Shown: in pieces, positions 32,606 to 41,876 of the stretch
How positions within the stretch are numbered: position 1 is the stretch's first letter
Layout: each line of letters starts with the position of its first letter
NCBI GenBank assembly: GCA_910577195.1
Contig: CAJTLP010000002.1
Location: 1 to 64,000, forward strand
Reading direction: 5' to 3'
From: an uncultured Eubacterium sp.
Lineage (GTDB): Bacteria > Bacillota > Clostridia > Oscillospirales > Acutalibacteraceae
DNA length: 64,000 nt
Translations under genes and position numbers: made by a program
The notes under the pieces: generated by a model
The model's database searches: none
Seen by the model: only the letters and a program-made list of their open reading frames with translations
What the model was told of the DNA's origin: nothing

Positions 32606-33306
32606 ATGTCTTTCAGTTTATCTTTCATTTCAAATTCAGCTATTGTGATTTCATTATTATTTTCATCAATATAATAAACAGAGCCAAAATCAGCGTTGTT
32701 CCACTTCAAGTGCAGATCACTGTAATCAACACCGGCATTGACAATCAGCTCATCTATATCAAGCTCTTTCAAAAATTTGATTCTGTCAACGGACTGCCAG
32801 ACTCTTTCATAAAAATCAACCGAGTCTTTAACGGATATTACAAAGTACCCTCTCGCCCTTATGAGAAGCGTATTCTTAAAATCACAGGTATATACACTGG
32901 TTCCATTATAAACTGAACCTACAGTTTCCAAATGCATATAAGCACTGGTAATCCAGTCAATATCCCTGATTTCAGAATATGGTATATCAAATTCAGTTTT
33001 ACCGGCAATCAGAGAATACTTTCCGAAAAGCACAAAGCGTCTGACCCTTATGCCGGAGCTGTTCAGCTCAACATACTGCGGAATAAAGGTAATCACAATT
33101 GCAGGCACTACACTTATAATCCCTGCTGCTATGATAATTGCACTTATACCTGTTTTTTTACTTGTATCAAAAAGAGAAATAACGTATACGATAAAAAAAC
33201 TTAATCCGACAGGTACAAGTGTATTACATATCAATCTGAATAAATTTGCAATGAGCCATTTAAAAAAGCTGCCATATGCAATTTTATATCTTTTTTTCAT
33301 ATCCAT
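32590..33306 (-). CDS. Membrane protein with bacterial PH (bPH2-like) domain
   Basis: A 238-residue protein. Two to three hydrophobic segments (about 14-40 and 48-70) are followed by a PH-like domain (SSGIRVRRFVLFGKYSLIAG, IPYSEIRDIDWI, NTLLIRARG). The start is set at ATG 33306 or 33300 in the end of the upstream radical SAM gene, an overlap of over 15 bases without a strong ribosome site; the much longer open frame to 33456 is only overlap with that gene. Last gene of the ddl operon. Role unknown. Confidence 0.6.
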   Translation of the reverse strand: MDMKKRYKIAYGSFFKWLIANLFRLICNTLVPVGLSFFIVYVISLFDTSKKTGISAIIIAAGIISVVPAIVITFIPQYVELNSSGIRVRRFVLFGKYSLIAGKTEFDIPYSEIRDIDWITSAYMHLETVGSVYNGTSVYTCDFKNTLLIRARGYFVISVKDSVDFYERVWQSVDRIKFLKELDIDELIVNAGVDYSDLHLKWNNADFGSVYYIDENNNEITIAEFEMKDKLKDIKSTE

Positions 33307-34720
33307 TCTTTTTACTGAATTCAGCCTTGCCCTCAGGTGTATCACGATAATACTGGGTAAACGGTTTAAAGCGTTCCTGCTCCTCCCAGATTTCCTTTGC
33401 CTTCGGTGCCCAGAGCTTTGCATAGTTATCACACTTTGAGCAGAGGGCATCCGCACTCTCTTCCCTGATCAGGTTCGTTGACTTAGCACCTGATTTTTTA
33501 ACAAGTGCTCTGAGTGCCTGCGGGTTTTCAAGCATAGGACAAGGTCTGAGCATATTATCATTAAACGGCTGACCCTTGTAATACTCGTGGAAAAGAGGAG
33601 ATTTGAGACATTCAATAATGCTCTTCTCCCTGATATTTGAATCGGAATAGTGGATAAACACACAAGGCTCCACGTCACCCTCAGAGTTGATATGGAAATA
33701 GTTTCTTCCGCCGGCAATACAACCGCCGACAAATTCGGCATCATTCTGAAAATCAACAGTAAATAAAGGCTTGCCTGTTTTTGAATTTCTCTTGGTACGG
33801 ATTGAACGGTAAACATGCTCACGCTGCTGCGGAGTCAGAAGCAGACTTGTATCTGCATCACTGCCAACAGGCATATAATGGAAATACCACGCAAAACGCA
33901 CACCGTTTTCAATCATCAGGTCATAGAACGCGTCAGAGGTTACAGCCTCATAGTTCACACTTGTATAGCATACTGAAATACCGAAAAGACATTTATGCTT
34001 TTTCAGCATCTGCATTGCCTTAAAGGTTTTCTGATATGCACCATCACCGCGACGGCTGTCGTTGGTTTCCTCGCTGCCCTCAATGGAAAGTGCAAGTGCA
34101 AGATTGCCGCAGGCTTTCATATCCTCACAGAATGCATCGTCAACCAGTGTACCATTTGTATACGCAAGGAAAAGGCAATCACTGTTTTCCTTTGCAACAG
34201 TAATAATATCCTTTTTTCTGATAAGCGGCTCACCGCCTGTATACATAAAGAAATGCGTTCCCAGCGCCTTACTTTCACTTACAACACGGCGCATTTCATC
34301 CAGTGTAAGATTTGAATTATGGCCATATTCGGCAGACCAGCAGCCCTTACATTTCATATTGCAGGCTGAAGTCGGATCCATAAGTACAACCCAAGGGATA
34401 TTACAATGCTCCTCATCACGCTTCTTTCTGAGTGTGGAAGTACCAATCAGTCCCAAGTCAATACCAAATGTAAGTACAGCCTTTCGCAAAAACTCGTGGT
34501 CAACCTCATCAATACCCCTGAAAAGAAACTGATGCCATATATTGCTTTCATCTGAAATAATTTCAATAGGTTTTGTGAATGTACTCTCAGGGTACATATT
34601 GCCTGCAAAGGTCTTGCCTATTTTAACAAGCTTAAGCATATTCTTTTTCGGATCTTTATAAATGTACTTAAACAGTCTGTCTCCAACCCTGTGAAGCATC
34701 TTGCTTTTCATTTGCGCCAT
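33284..34720 (-). CDS. Radical SAM enzyme
   Basis: A 478-residue enzyme. The cluster motif CNMKCKGC (C120, C124, C127) is followed by GGEP (about 158) and SIEGSEETNDSRRG in the SAM-binding barrel. A C-terminal Cys-rich part (GGCIAGGRNYFHI, EPCVFIHYS, RPCPMLENP, CSKCDNY) looks like an auxiliary cluster domain of the SPASM/twitch type. Substrate unknown. The gene is 37 bases after argS, with ribosome site AAAGGAT. No peptide-precursor gene is seen beside it, so ribosomal peptide modification is not supported by context. Confidence 0.82.
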   Translation of the reverse strand: MAQMKSKMLHRVGDRLFKYIYKDPKKNMLKLVKIGKTFAGNMYPESTFTKPIEIISDESNIWHQFLFRGIDEVDHEFLRKAVLTFGIDLGLIGTSTLRKKRDEEHCNIPWVVLMDPTSACNMKCKGCWSAEYGHNSNLTLDEMRRVVSESKALGTHFFMYTGGEPLIRKKDIITVAKENSDCLFLAYTNGTLVDDAFCEDMKACGNLALALSIEGSEETNDSRRGDGAYQKTFKAMQMLKKHKCLFGISVCYTSVNYEAVTSDAFYDLMIENGVRFAWYFHYMPVGSDADTSLLLTPQQREHVYRSIRTKRNSKTGKPLFTVDFQNDAEFVGGCIAGGRNYFHINSEGDVEPCVFIHYSDSNIREKSIIECLKSPLFHEYYKGQPFNDNMLRPCPMLENPQALRALVKKSGAKSTNLIREESADALCSKCDNYAKLWAPKAKEIWEEQERFKPFTQYYRDTPEGKAEFSKKNGYEKKI

Positions 34721-34757
34721 TTGTTATCCTTTCTTGCTTACGATTTTTACCGCAAGC

Positions 34758-36446
34758 TTACATTACCTCAGGAGCGGTAATTTTAAGCATATTTAAAATA
34801 TTATTGATTGTGTCCTTTACTGCACAGCAGAGATAAAGCCTTGCCTGCATTAACCCCTCATCGTCACACATAACCCTCTGCGCATTATAAAACTTATGGA
34901 AAAGTGTTGCAAGCTCGATAACATAATGTGTTATCTTCGCAGGGTCATATGCTTTTGCAGCTGTAACAATTTCATTTGTAAGTGCTGACAGGTGGCGGAT
35001 AAGCTCTCGTTCCTCGTCACTGCTCAGCATCAGAAGCTCATCGTCTGTCGGAGTTCTGAGCTCAATGCCCTGCTCCTGTGCTTTCCTGATAATGGAGCAT
35101 ATACGTGCATGTGCGTACTGAACATAGTAAACAGGATTTTCGCTTGACTCCTTAGCTGCAAGCTCAAGGTCAAAATCGAAATGCGAATTGGGCTCACGGA
35201 GATTAAAGAAAAATCTTGCCGCATCAAGAGGAACTTCATCTATCAGCGTATTCAGTGTGATTGCTTTGCCTGAACGCTTGGAAAGCTTAATGGTCTCGCC
35301 CTCACGGACAAGCCTTACCATCTGCATAATTACGGCGTCAAGTCTGCCGGCATCAAGTCCGAGTGCGGTCAGAGCCGCTTTCATTCTCGGTACGTATCCG
35401 TGATGATCTGCACCCAAAACGTCAATAGCTTTATCATATCCGCGTGTAACCAGCTTATTATAATGGTATGCAATATCAGGCACGATATATGTGGGCAGTC
35501 CGTTGGCACGGATAAGCACTATATCTTTATCATTGCCAAATTCTGATGCTTTGAACCATAAAGCACCATCCTGCTCATAAGTAACACCCTTTTCTTTAAG
35601 AGCATTTATAACCTTGTCAACCGAACCATCATTGTGAAGCGTTGACTCCCTGAACCACTTATCATAGGTAATTCTGTATCTGCCAAGATCTCTTTCAAGA
35701 CCTGCAATATTCTTCGGAAGCGCATAATCCACAAGAGCTTTTCTTCTCTCCTCTGATGAGGACTCAACGAATTTGTTGCCATATTTTTTGATGAAATTCT
35801 CAGCGTGCTCTGTTATATCTGCACCGTGATAAGCATCCTCAGGCAGTTCAACATCATCCTTGAAATGCTGAAGATATCTTACCTCAAGAGATGTGGCAAA
35901 CTTTTCAATCTGATTTCCTGCATCGTTTACATAAAACTCACGGTTCACATCAAAGCCTGCCCAGTCAAGTACAGAGGCAAGGCAGTCACCGATTGCACCG
36001 CCCCTTGCATTACCAATATGCATAGGGCCTGTGGGATTTGCCGATACAAATTCAACAAGCACCCTTTTGCCCTGTCCGTAATCGGACTTGCCATAGTCCT
36101 TACCGCAGGCAAACACGTCCTTAAGTATTTCACTGTAATATGAGCCGGAAAGGAAGAAATTCAGAAAGCCCGGTCCTGCAATTTCAACTCTTTCAAAGAG
36201 AGTATCACTCAAATCAATATGGTCTGCAATACTCTGTGCAATCATTCTCGGTGCTTTTTTAAAGCATCTCGCACACGCCATTGCTATGTTTGAGGAATAA
36301 TCACCGTTTGCTTTATTTGACGGAATTTCAATAATAAACTCTGCTGCTTGTGCATCAGGCAGCTCACCTGCTGCAATTGCAGCATTGACTGCATCCACTA
36401 ATTTCTGCCTTAAAATATTTTCAGTTTCTTTTACTAACTTTGACAT
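34758..36446 (-). CDS. argS: Arginyl-tRNA synthetase
   Basis: A 562-residue class I synthetase charging tRNA-Arg. ANPTGPMHIGNARGG carries the HIGH-type motif (HIGN, 143-146) and LSKRSGK the KMSK-type motif. The N-terminal additional domain (EFIIEIPSNKANGDYSSNIA) and the C-terminal DALR anticodon-binding domain (YVQYAHARICSIIRK to the end) are present. AGGAG precedes the start. It follows the DUF1934 gene by four bases, an arrangement also seen in Bacillus (ywiB-argS). Confidence 0.96.
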   Translation of the reverse strand: MSKLVKETENILRQKLVDAVNAAIAAGELPDAQAAEFIIEIPSNKANGDYSSNIAMACARCFKKAPRMIAQSIADHIDLSDTLFERVEIAGPGFLNFFLSGSYYSEILKDVFACGKDYGKSDYGQGKRVLVEFVSANPTGPMHIGNARGGAIGDCLASVLDWAGFDVNREFYVNDAGNQIEKFATSLEVRYLQHFKDDVELPEDAYHGADITEHAENFIKKYGNKFVESSSEERRKALVDYALPKNIAGLERDLGRYRITYDKWFRESTLHNDGSVDKVINALKEKGVTYEQDGALWFKASEFGNDKDIVLIRANGLPTYIVPDIAYHYNKLVTRGYDKAIDVLGADHHGYVPRMKAALTALGLDAGRLDAVIMQMVRLVREGETIKLSKRSGKAITLNTLIDEVPLDAARFFFNLREPNSHFDFDLELAAKESSENPVYYVQYAHARICSIIRKAQEQGIELRTPTDDELLMLSSDEERELIRHLSALTNEIVTAAKAYDPAKITHYVIELATLFHKFYNAQRVMCDDEGLMQARLYLCCAVKDTINNILNMLKITAPEVM

Positions 36447-36450
36447 TTTA

Positions 36451-36879
36451 TTACTCCTGATTTTTTCTGAAGTTTATTTTAACCTCGTTTCTTGAGGCAA
36501 GTGCACCATTGATATCAATATCATATGAGAATATGAACTGACCCTTATCTTCGGTATAATCACAATCAATCGTGTGACCCGATATTCCCATTAAAATATC
36601 ACCGTACTCCGTACCGTAATGGCATAGATTACGCTTTGATTTTTCAATCGTCAGACAGGAAGCAAATGCACCTGAGCGTGTCATCTCAATACTCTTTTCA
36701 TCTTTTCTGACAGCCACACGGACGACAATCGGTGCGGCAGGCGGCTCCTGCTCTTCCTTATAATTTATAATATATTTGTCATCGGTTTCCTCAATAGTGC
36801 CTACTGTCGTAAGCTCCATCTTATCCTTTTGCTTATCAATACGCTGAGTTCCTGTTATTTCTAAAAGTATTTTGTTCAT
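36451..36879 (-). CDS. DUF1934 (YwiB-like) beta-barrel protein
   Basis: A 142-residue protein with the DUF1934 layout: VLLEITGTQRID-like N-terminus, KDKMELTTVGTI, NYKEEQE, MTRSGAFASCLTI, then strands ending in DINGALASRNEVKI. The family adopts a small lipocalin-like barrel and is usually linked to argS; the function is not known. There is no strong ribosome site (translation probably depends on the upstream murI, 12 bases away). Confidence 0.8.
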   Translation of the reverse strand: MNKILLEITGTQRIDKQKDKMELTTVGTIEETDDKYIINYKEEQEPPAAPIVVRVAVRKDEKSIEMTRSGAFASCLTIEKSKRNLCHYGTEYGDILMGISGHTIDCDYTEDKGQFIFSYDIDINGALASRNEVKINFRKNQE

Positions 36880-36891
36880 ATTTTTATTTTT

Positions 36892-37713
36892 TCAGTCAAG
36901 CTCAAAGCTGTTCAAATCAACAAAATTCGCCTGGTCTGAAATATCCATTCCTAATAATGTTTTTGCTATGTGGGAGAAATTCTGTGTTTTATCAGATATA
37001 TAATATCCTGCAGTACCCTGTCTGTCAGAAGCATTGAGCATATCCTGATCAGCCAGGATTGCCTTTGCCTCCATAACAGCCTCATAGCCTGTGTCAATCA
37101 AACGCACACCGTCACCGACCACCTTTGATATAACCGGTGCGAGATGCGGAAAATGTGTACAGCCGAGAATAATGGTGTCCACATCATTTTTTATGAGCGG
37201 TGCAACATATCGTTTAACGATTTCAACGGCAATTTTATCATCATCGTCAATCCAGTTATTCTCCACAAGGGAAACAAGCATCGGACAGGATACGCCGCTC
37301 ACCTCAATATCCGGATCAAGCTTTTCAATCGCCTTTATGTAAGAACCGCTGTTAATGGTAGCAGATGTACCCATAATACCTATACGCTTATTCCTTGTGG
37401 CTTTTACCGCAGCCTTTGAAGCAGGGGTAACCACCTCCACAAACGGCTCCTTAACCTTTGATATTGCATTTTTTGCAACAGATGATACAGTACCGCAGGC
37501 TGCCATAATCAGCTTGCAATCAAACTTTTCAAGAAAAGCTATATCCTCTCTGGCATAAAGTTCAATTGTTTTTTCACTTCGTGTACCATACGGTACGCGG
37601 CCGGTATCACCAAAATATATGATATCCTCATTGGGCAGATATTTAAGTATTGCCTTTACTGCCGACAGTCCTCCGAGACCTGAATCAAAAACACCAATCG
37701 GTCTTTTGTCCAT
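36892..37713 (-). CDS. murI: Glutamate racemase
   Basis: A 273-residue enzyme converting L- to D-glutamate for peptidoglycan. FDSGLGGLS is the N-terminal signature, YFGDTGRVPYGTRSE follows, and the two catalytic Cys are in AACGTVSS (about C73) and GCTHFPH (about C185). AGGAGG is the ribosome site. Its start overlaps the end of ddl by one base, so the two wall enzymes are translationally coupled. Confidence 0.95.
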   Translation of the reverse strand: MDKRPIGVFDSGLGGLSAVKAILKYLPNEDIIYFGDTGRVPYGTRSEKTIELYAREDIAFLEKFDCKLIMAACGTVSSVAKNAISKVKEPFVEVVTPASKAAVKATRNKRIGIMGTSATINSGSYIKAIEKLDPDIEVSGVSCPMLVSLVENNWIDDDDKIAVEIVKRYVAPLIKNDVDTIILGCTHFPHLAPVISKVVGDGVRLIDTGYEAVMEAKAILADQDMLNASDRQGTAGYYISDKTQNFSHIAKTLLGMDISDQANFVDLNSFELD

Positions 37714-38783
37714 TAAATCCTGCCTCCTCTTTCAAGAGCAAGATGAATCAGTCTGTCAATCAGCTCCTTATAAGGAACGCCGACAGCCTCAAAAAGCTTA
37801 GGATACATACTGATCGGAGTCTGACCCGGAATCGTATTTATCTCATTTAAAAGGACTCTTCCCTCGTCTTTTGTAACAAAGAAATCAACTCTTGAAAGCC
37901 CCTCGCAGCCAAGTGCCTTATATGCCCTGATTGCCTGAGCCTTTACCTCTTCTCTCTTTTCCTGCGGAATTTCAGCAGGGATATGAAGCTCAGACTGAGG
38001 ATTGTTGTATTTTGAATCGAAATCATAAAATTCAGCCGCAGAAATAATCTGACCGACTTCAGCAGCAACCGGATTTTCATTACCCATTACTGCACATTCA
38101 ACCTCAAAGCCGTCAATAAACTGCTCAAGCACAGCCTTTTTATCCTCTTTAAAAGCAACCTCCATTGCCTGTGCCAGTGACTCCTTGCTGTTTGCCTTTG
38201 AAATACCCACTGAAGAACCGGCATTTGCAGGCTTAACAAAAATAGGAAGGCCGAGCTTTTCAATCGCTGAATCAAGAAATGCATCTGCATCAGCCTTATA
38301 TTCATACTGTGTTACAGAGCGCCATTTTGCCTGTGCAATTCCCACAGCATCTGCCACTGCATTTGCAACAGCCTTATCCATACACACACCTGATGAGGTT
38401 GAATCGCAGCCGACAAACGGTATCTGGGCAAGCTGTAAAAGTCCCTGAATTGTTCCGTCCTCACCATTTTTGCCGTGAAGAACAGGAAATACAACATCCA
38501 GTCTGAGTATTTCACCGCGTGATGTAACCACACCGTGCACAGAGCTGTCAGGTGAAATAAATGCAGGCACAAGGCTTTTTGAATAGATCCATTTATCCTC
38601 AGGCAGAAGATTTACATCATCGTTATAAAGAAACCATCTGCCCTCTTTTGTTATGCCGATAAGTACAACATTATATCTGCTGTAATCCAGATTTGAAATG
38701 ATACCCTTAGCTGAGATACAGCTTATATCATGCTCTGAGGATACCCCTCCAAAAATGATTCCGAGCGTAATTTTATTATTCAT
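37713..38783 (-). CDS. ddl: D-alanine--D-alanine ligase
   Basis: A 356-residue ATP-grasp enzyme making D-Ala-D-Ala. GGVSSEHDIS, VLHGKNGEDGTIQGLL, FVKPANAGSSVGI and NEINTIPGQTPIS are present. YPKLFEA follows, and the sequence has no clear vancomycin-type (D-Lac) signature. The start at ATG 38783 has GGGAG some 11 bases upstream; a further ATG at 38801 overlaps that site and is less likely. First gene of a six-gene operon. Confidence 0.94.
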   Translation of the reverse strand: MNNKITLGIIFGGVSSEHDISCISAKGIISNLDYSRYNVVLIGITKEGRWFLYNDDVNLLPEDKWIYSKSLVPAFISPDSSVHGVVTSRGEILRLDVVFPVLHGKNGEDGTIQGLLQLAQIPFVGCDSTSSGVCMDKAVANAVADAVGIAQAKWRSVTQYEYKADADAFLDSAIEKLGLPIFVKPANAGSSVGISKANSKESLAQAMEVAFKEDKKAVLEQFIDGFEVECAVMGNENPVAAEVGQIISAAEFYDFDSKYNNPQSELHIPAEIPQEKREEVKAQAIRAYKALGCEGLSRVDFFVTKDEGRVLLNEINTIPGQTPISMYPKLFEAVGVPYKELIDRLIHLALERGGRI

Positions 38784-38814
38784 AGGTAACCATACTCCCA
38801 TAATTATTCATAAT

Positions 38815-38843
38815 ATTGTATCATAACACAAACTAATAATCAA
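38815..38843 (-). promoter_or_regulatory. Promoter of the ddl operon
   Basis: On the minus strand TTGATT (38843-38838), 17 bases, TACAAT (38820-38815). Confidence 0.6.
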
Positions 38844-38877
38844 CATATTAAAAATATAAATAATAAATAAAAATTTA

Positions 38878-38906
38878 GTGACAAATGCGCATCTGAATGT
38901 TATAAT
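38878..38906 (+). promoter_or_regulatory. Promoter of the 38969 operon
   Basis: GTGACA (38878-38883), 17 bases, TATAAT (38901-38906), divergent from the ddl promoter. Confidence 0.55.
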
Positions 38907-38968
38907 AGCTTTGATTAAACTGATTATTCAGGTATAGCACCTGAGTATAACAAGACAGGAGACGTATT

Positions 38969-39814
38969 ATGGAAATCAGTGAAGTATTCAGATTAATTGA
39001 AAAACAGCTTGAAAAAACAAATACCGAGCTTGGCTTCAGCAAAGCAGGCAGTGAAGAAAGCAGCATAAGCTTTTCAGGCGATAAAGGTATTTACAGAATA
39101 GTATATGATGCTCAGACCAGCATTATGGCATTTGAATGTGCCTATGACAACAGTGACGAGGCTCAGTTCAACACAATTTCCCGCAGCCTTTTTGATGCTG
39201 AAACATATGATGAGCGTGACGCAAAATCACTTGCTAACGAAATCAATGATGAAATCACATCCTTGTTCAACGTAAAAAAACAGGTGAATCTTGACAAGGT
39301 TAAAATGCCTAAGGCTGTTTCAAGAACGAAAGCTAAAAACGGTATTGTCAGCTATGATACTGACTCACTGGCAAACCGTTTCGGCACACTCTACCCTGAT
39401 ATGAAGGATGCAATCAAAGAGAACATTGCAAAATACGGTGAATTTCTTCCTGAAACTTTCTTTATGGAAGTGGGCACCGCAAGAGTAATGGATATCATTG
39501 CAAACGGCTCAGACGCAGACTGCAAAAAGCTTTTCAGAATGCTCAATGAGATTTATGAGGATGGTATCAATGAAGTGCAGGATATTATCGGTGTAACCAT
39601 TTTGGGTGAAATGAAAAACGACCCTAAGCTTATGGAGACTGCTGACAAGTATATGTCAGACTATATGTCAGGCCCTGTTCACGAAATCAATAAAATCACA
39701 AAGAAGAATAACAGCCTTACAAAGAAGCTCAAAAACCCACCTCCATATAAGCCTAAGAAGAAAAAGAACAACTTTATGCAGAATGCTCTTCAGGCACAGA
39801 ATAACAATCAATAA
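38969..39814 (+). CDS. Unknown soluble protein
   Basis: A 281-residue protein, ribosome site AGGAG. The N-terminal 110 residues are alpha/beta and acidic. A region RFGTLYPDMKDAIKENIAKYGEFLPETFF resembles DUF7674-type domains seen in Firmicutes proteins of unknown role (only a weak pattern match). The tail is rich in Lys, Pro and Asn (PPPYKPKKKKNN, QAQNNNQ). No signal peptide. First gene of a three-gene operon with two membrane proteins. Confidence 0.6.
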   Translation: MEISEVFRLIEKQLEKTNTELGFSKAGSEESSISFSGDKGIYRIVYDAQTSIMAFECAYDNSDEAQFNTISRSLFDAETYDERDAKSLANEINDEITSLFNVKKQVNLDKVKMPKAVSRTKAKNGIVSYDTDSLANRFGTLYPDMKDAIKENIAKYGEFLPETFFMEVGTARVMDIIANGSDADCKKLFRMLNEIYEDGINEVQDIIGVTILGEMKNDPKLMETADKYMSDYMSGPVHEINKITKKNNSLTKKLKNPPPYKPKKKKNNFMQNALQAQNNNQ

Positions 39815-39828
39815 CAGGAATCATTCAA

Positions 39829-40461
39829 ATGAATCATTATAAAAAAAGATTTATTAAAAGCGGAATCGTTATTCCTATAATAGCGGCAGTTATCGTAACT
39901 GCCCTATTTTTTGCGGTAATTTACAATATATCTTTTACATTTCCGTCAGCTGATAAAAGTGTAATTCTTGCTGATTACGAAAAATCAGAAATAATTACAC
40001 CTGAAACATTGAATATAAAATCCGATGAAATAAAGAAAGAGAAAATACCTGCTTTATCTGCCAATACACTTGTCGGAACGGCAAAAGCAAACGGACAGAC
40101 TCTTGAGCTTATTTTCAATGCGAATGATGTAAATACAGTAAAAAAACTCAATATTTCAGAAAACAGCAAGTTAATCGGTGAAACAGGCTGTGTGTTTGCT
40201 TCCTGTTATAAACAAAACTCCGGCTTTGTTAAATCCCTTAAAACAGGCGATAAAATTGAATTGCAGCTGTTTTACGGAAATTATGAATATGAAGTTATAG
40301 ATATAAAAACAAACACCGATCTTTCAGAAGCTGAAAAATCCGCTGACGGAATAAGCCGTTCATTTGTTATCTGCACGGATAACAGCAGCAGTGTTGGAAT
40401 TTCAAATCAATATCTTACCGCAGTCTGCAAAATGACTGACGGAAAAATCATTACACAATAG
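39829..40461 (+). CDS. Sortase-like membrane-anchored protein with altered active site
   Basis: A 210-residue protein with an N-terminal membrane anchor (residues 13-35). The later part follows a sortase beta-barrel plan: NTLVGTAKANGQTLELIFNA, then LKTGDKIELQLFYGNYEYEV, then SFVICTD, then NQYLTAVCKM. In active sortases the equivalents are GH, L-TC and R; here the His position reads FASCYKQ and the Arg position reads Q, while a Cys (VICTD) remains. It may be a non-catalytic relative. No sorting motif protein is recognised nearby. 14 bases after the previous gene, 10 before the next. Confidence 0.5.
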   Translation: MNHYKKRFIKSGIVIPIIAAVIVTALFFAVIYNISFTFPSADKSVILADYEKSEIITPETLNIKSDEIKKEKIPALSANTLVGTAKANGQTLELIFNANDVNTVKKLNISENSKLIGETGCVFASCYKQNSGFVKSLKTGDKIELQLFYGNYEYEVIDIKTNTDLSEAEKSADGISRSFVICTDNSSSVGISNQYLTAVCKMTDGKIITQ

Positions 40462-40471
40462 GAGAGACACG

Positions 40472-41290
40472 ATGTCACTAACAAAGTCAAGAGAAATTCT
40501 CTCCGTTATATTAACTGTATTAATAGCACTCGGAGGGATATTATTTTCCAGTTCATCCCTGATAAAATACACCTTGTGCAGTGAAGCTTATATGACGAAA
40601 ATCTTTTCTTCAGATTCTCTCTATTCACAGTGCAAGGATAACTTTACAGACCGAACAGCGGTTATTGAAGCGAGAAGCGGTATACCTGCCGGAGTTTTTG
40701 AAACCATACTTAATAACAGAATCCCGGCCGGCAAAACAGCTGTACAAAGAATATTCACAGGCAACAATGCTTCTCTTTATGATGAAGCTTTAGTTGATGA
40801 ATTTGAAGAGTTATGTCTTGAATATCTCAATGGAAATTCAGTTAAATACGACAAAGAACAGGTTCATAACACGGCAATTTATGCTGCAGAGGTTTACTCA
40901 GACTGCTTTGGAATACAGAATTGCGGAAGGGTACAAGCATTTATCAGCAATGCAAATTACCAGTACGGCAAATACGCATCAACCGGTCTGCTTATACTGA
41001 CAGTTTCAATTGCACTTTTACTCATACTGTTTACGAAAAAGGATTATGTACTGCGAGTGATTTATTCGGCCTTTACTGCAACAGGCTTATCATTGTTTTT
41101 GATTGGCATATGTGCACTGATTTTCGGTATTGCAAATGAGCTAATGGTTGAACCGCACCACTATGCAGATGCACTTACAAAATCCGTTAACATTGTCCTT
41201 ATCATTACATCCGTTACAGGTGCAGTTATCACCGCTTTGGCCATTTCAGGATCGGTTTCACAATATGAAAAAAGCAAGCATAATCAGTAA
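40472..41290 (+). CDS. Membrane protein of unknown function
   Basis: A 272-residue protein. There is an N-terminal membrane segment (10-32), an outside-type region of about 130 residues with two Cys (NCGRVQ, CLEYLN), and three further membrane segments (about 172-190, 197-222, 238-262). The plan is similar to YwnJ/ABC-associated membrane proteins but no family match is firm. Third gene of the operon, ribosome site AGGAG. Confidence 0.6.
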   Translation: MSLTKSREILSVILTVLIALGGILFSSSSLIKYTLCSEAYMTKIFSSDSLYSQCKDNFTDRTAVIEARSGIPAGVFETILNNRIPAGKTAVQRIFTGNNASLYDEALVDEFEELCLEYLNGNSVKYDKEQVHNTAIYAAEVYSDCFGIQNCGRVQAFISNANYQYGKYASTGLLILTVSIALLLILFTKKDYVLRVIYSAFTATGLSLFLIGICALIFGIANELMVEPHHYADALTKSVNIVLIITSVTGAVITALAISGSVSQYEKSKHNQ

Positions 41291-41339
41291 TCGTAACGAA
41301 TAGTATATAATAGTTTTAAATAATATAATATATAATAAG

Positions 41340-41379
41340 AAAACAGAGCTGTATTCAGGTACATACAGCTCTGTTTTTT
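41340..41379 (+). terminator. Terminator of the three-gene membrane operon
   Basis: AAACAGAGCTGTA (41341-41353) and TACAGCTCTGTTT (41364-41376), then T-run. Confidence 0.85.
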
Positions 41380-41876
41380 GTTGTTTACAGGCATATAATC
41401 GGAATAATACAGGCGTTTATATGTATTTCTGACCATTAAAATGTAATCATTTTTCAATATTTCACGCAAAACTGTATATAGTATCTACAAGCTAAATATT
41501 ACAAATCTTACACAATATATCGTGTTTTCGAATGTTCAAAAATTAAAATGTTACAATTTGTAAGATTTATTTTACACTTTTCTAATATTTTAACAAAAAA
41601 TTCTTATCACACACTAAAGTGATAAATTTTATCACCACAAGATATAGTGCCGAAAGTGTTTTTTTGACGTATGTGAAATTATTCATTTGTGCAATTTAAA
41701 TAAAAATATCAACTCGAAATTATTGACACCTTATGCACTTGTGACTATAATGTCAAGCGTTCGGTAATAATAACGGTGAAGCAGAAAGTAATTCTTCTGT
41801 TTGGTGGACTATCCATCAATATTAGGAACAAATTTGATTAGCTCTAATATTCCCGACAACAAAAAAGGAGATTAAG
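41380..41876 (+). promoter_or_regulatory. Long regulatory region and leader before the G5/3D wall protein
   Basis: About 500 AT-rich bases without an ORF. Promoter TTGACA (41723-41728), 17 bases, TATAAT (41746-41751), then a leader of about 120 bases with a possible hairpin AATATTAG/CTAATATT (around 41818-41852). Upstream are inverted segments ACAAATCTTAC and GTAAGATTT (about 41501-41570) and TTATCAC repeats (41605-41635), possible sites for a regulator. No known riboswitch pattern was recognised. Confidence 0.55.

Noticed and set aside
32590..33456. Longer form of the PH-domain protein with a 50-residue N-terminal extension
   Set aside because: The extension is out-of-frame overlap with the radical SAM gene, with basic low-quality sequence and no ribosome site.
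33284..34720. Radical SAM gene as a ribosomally made peptide modification system
   Set aside because: No short precursor gene, recognition element or peptide exporter is next to it; it lies in a housekeeping operon.
41284..41469. Minus-strand 61-codon ORF over the terminator
   Set aside because: It is AT-rich and Tyr/Leu-rich, crosses a terminator and has no ribosome site.
41752..41876. Cyclic di-AMP (ydaO) riboswitch before the G5/3D gene
   Set aside because: The leader is too short and the conserved ydaO core is not seen.
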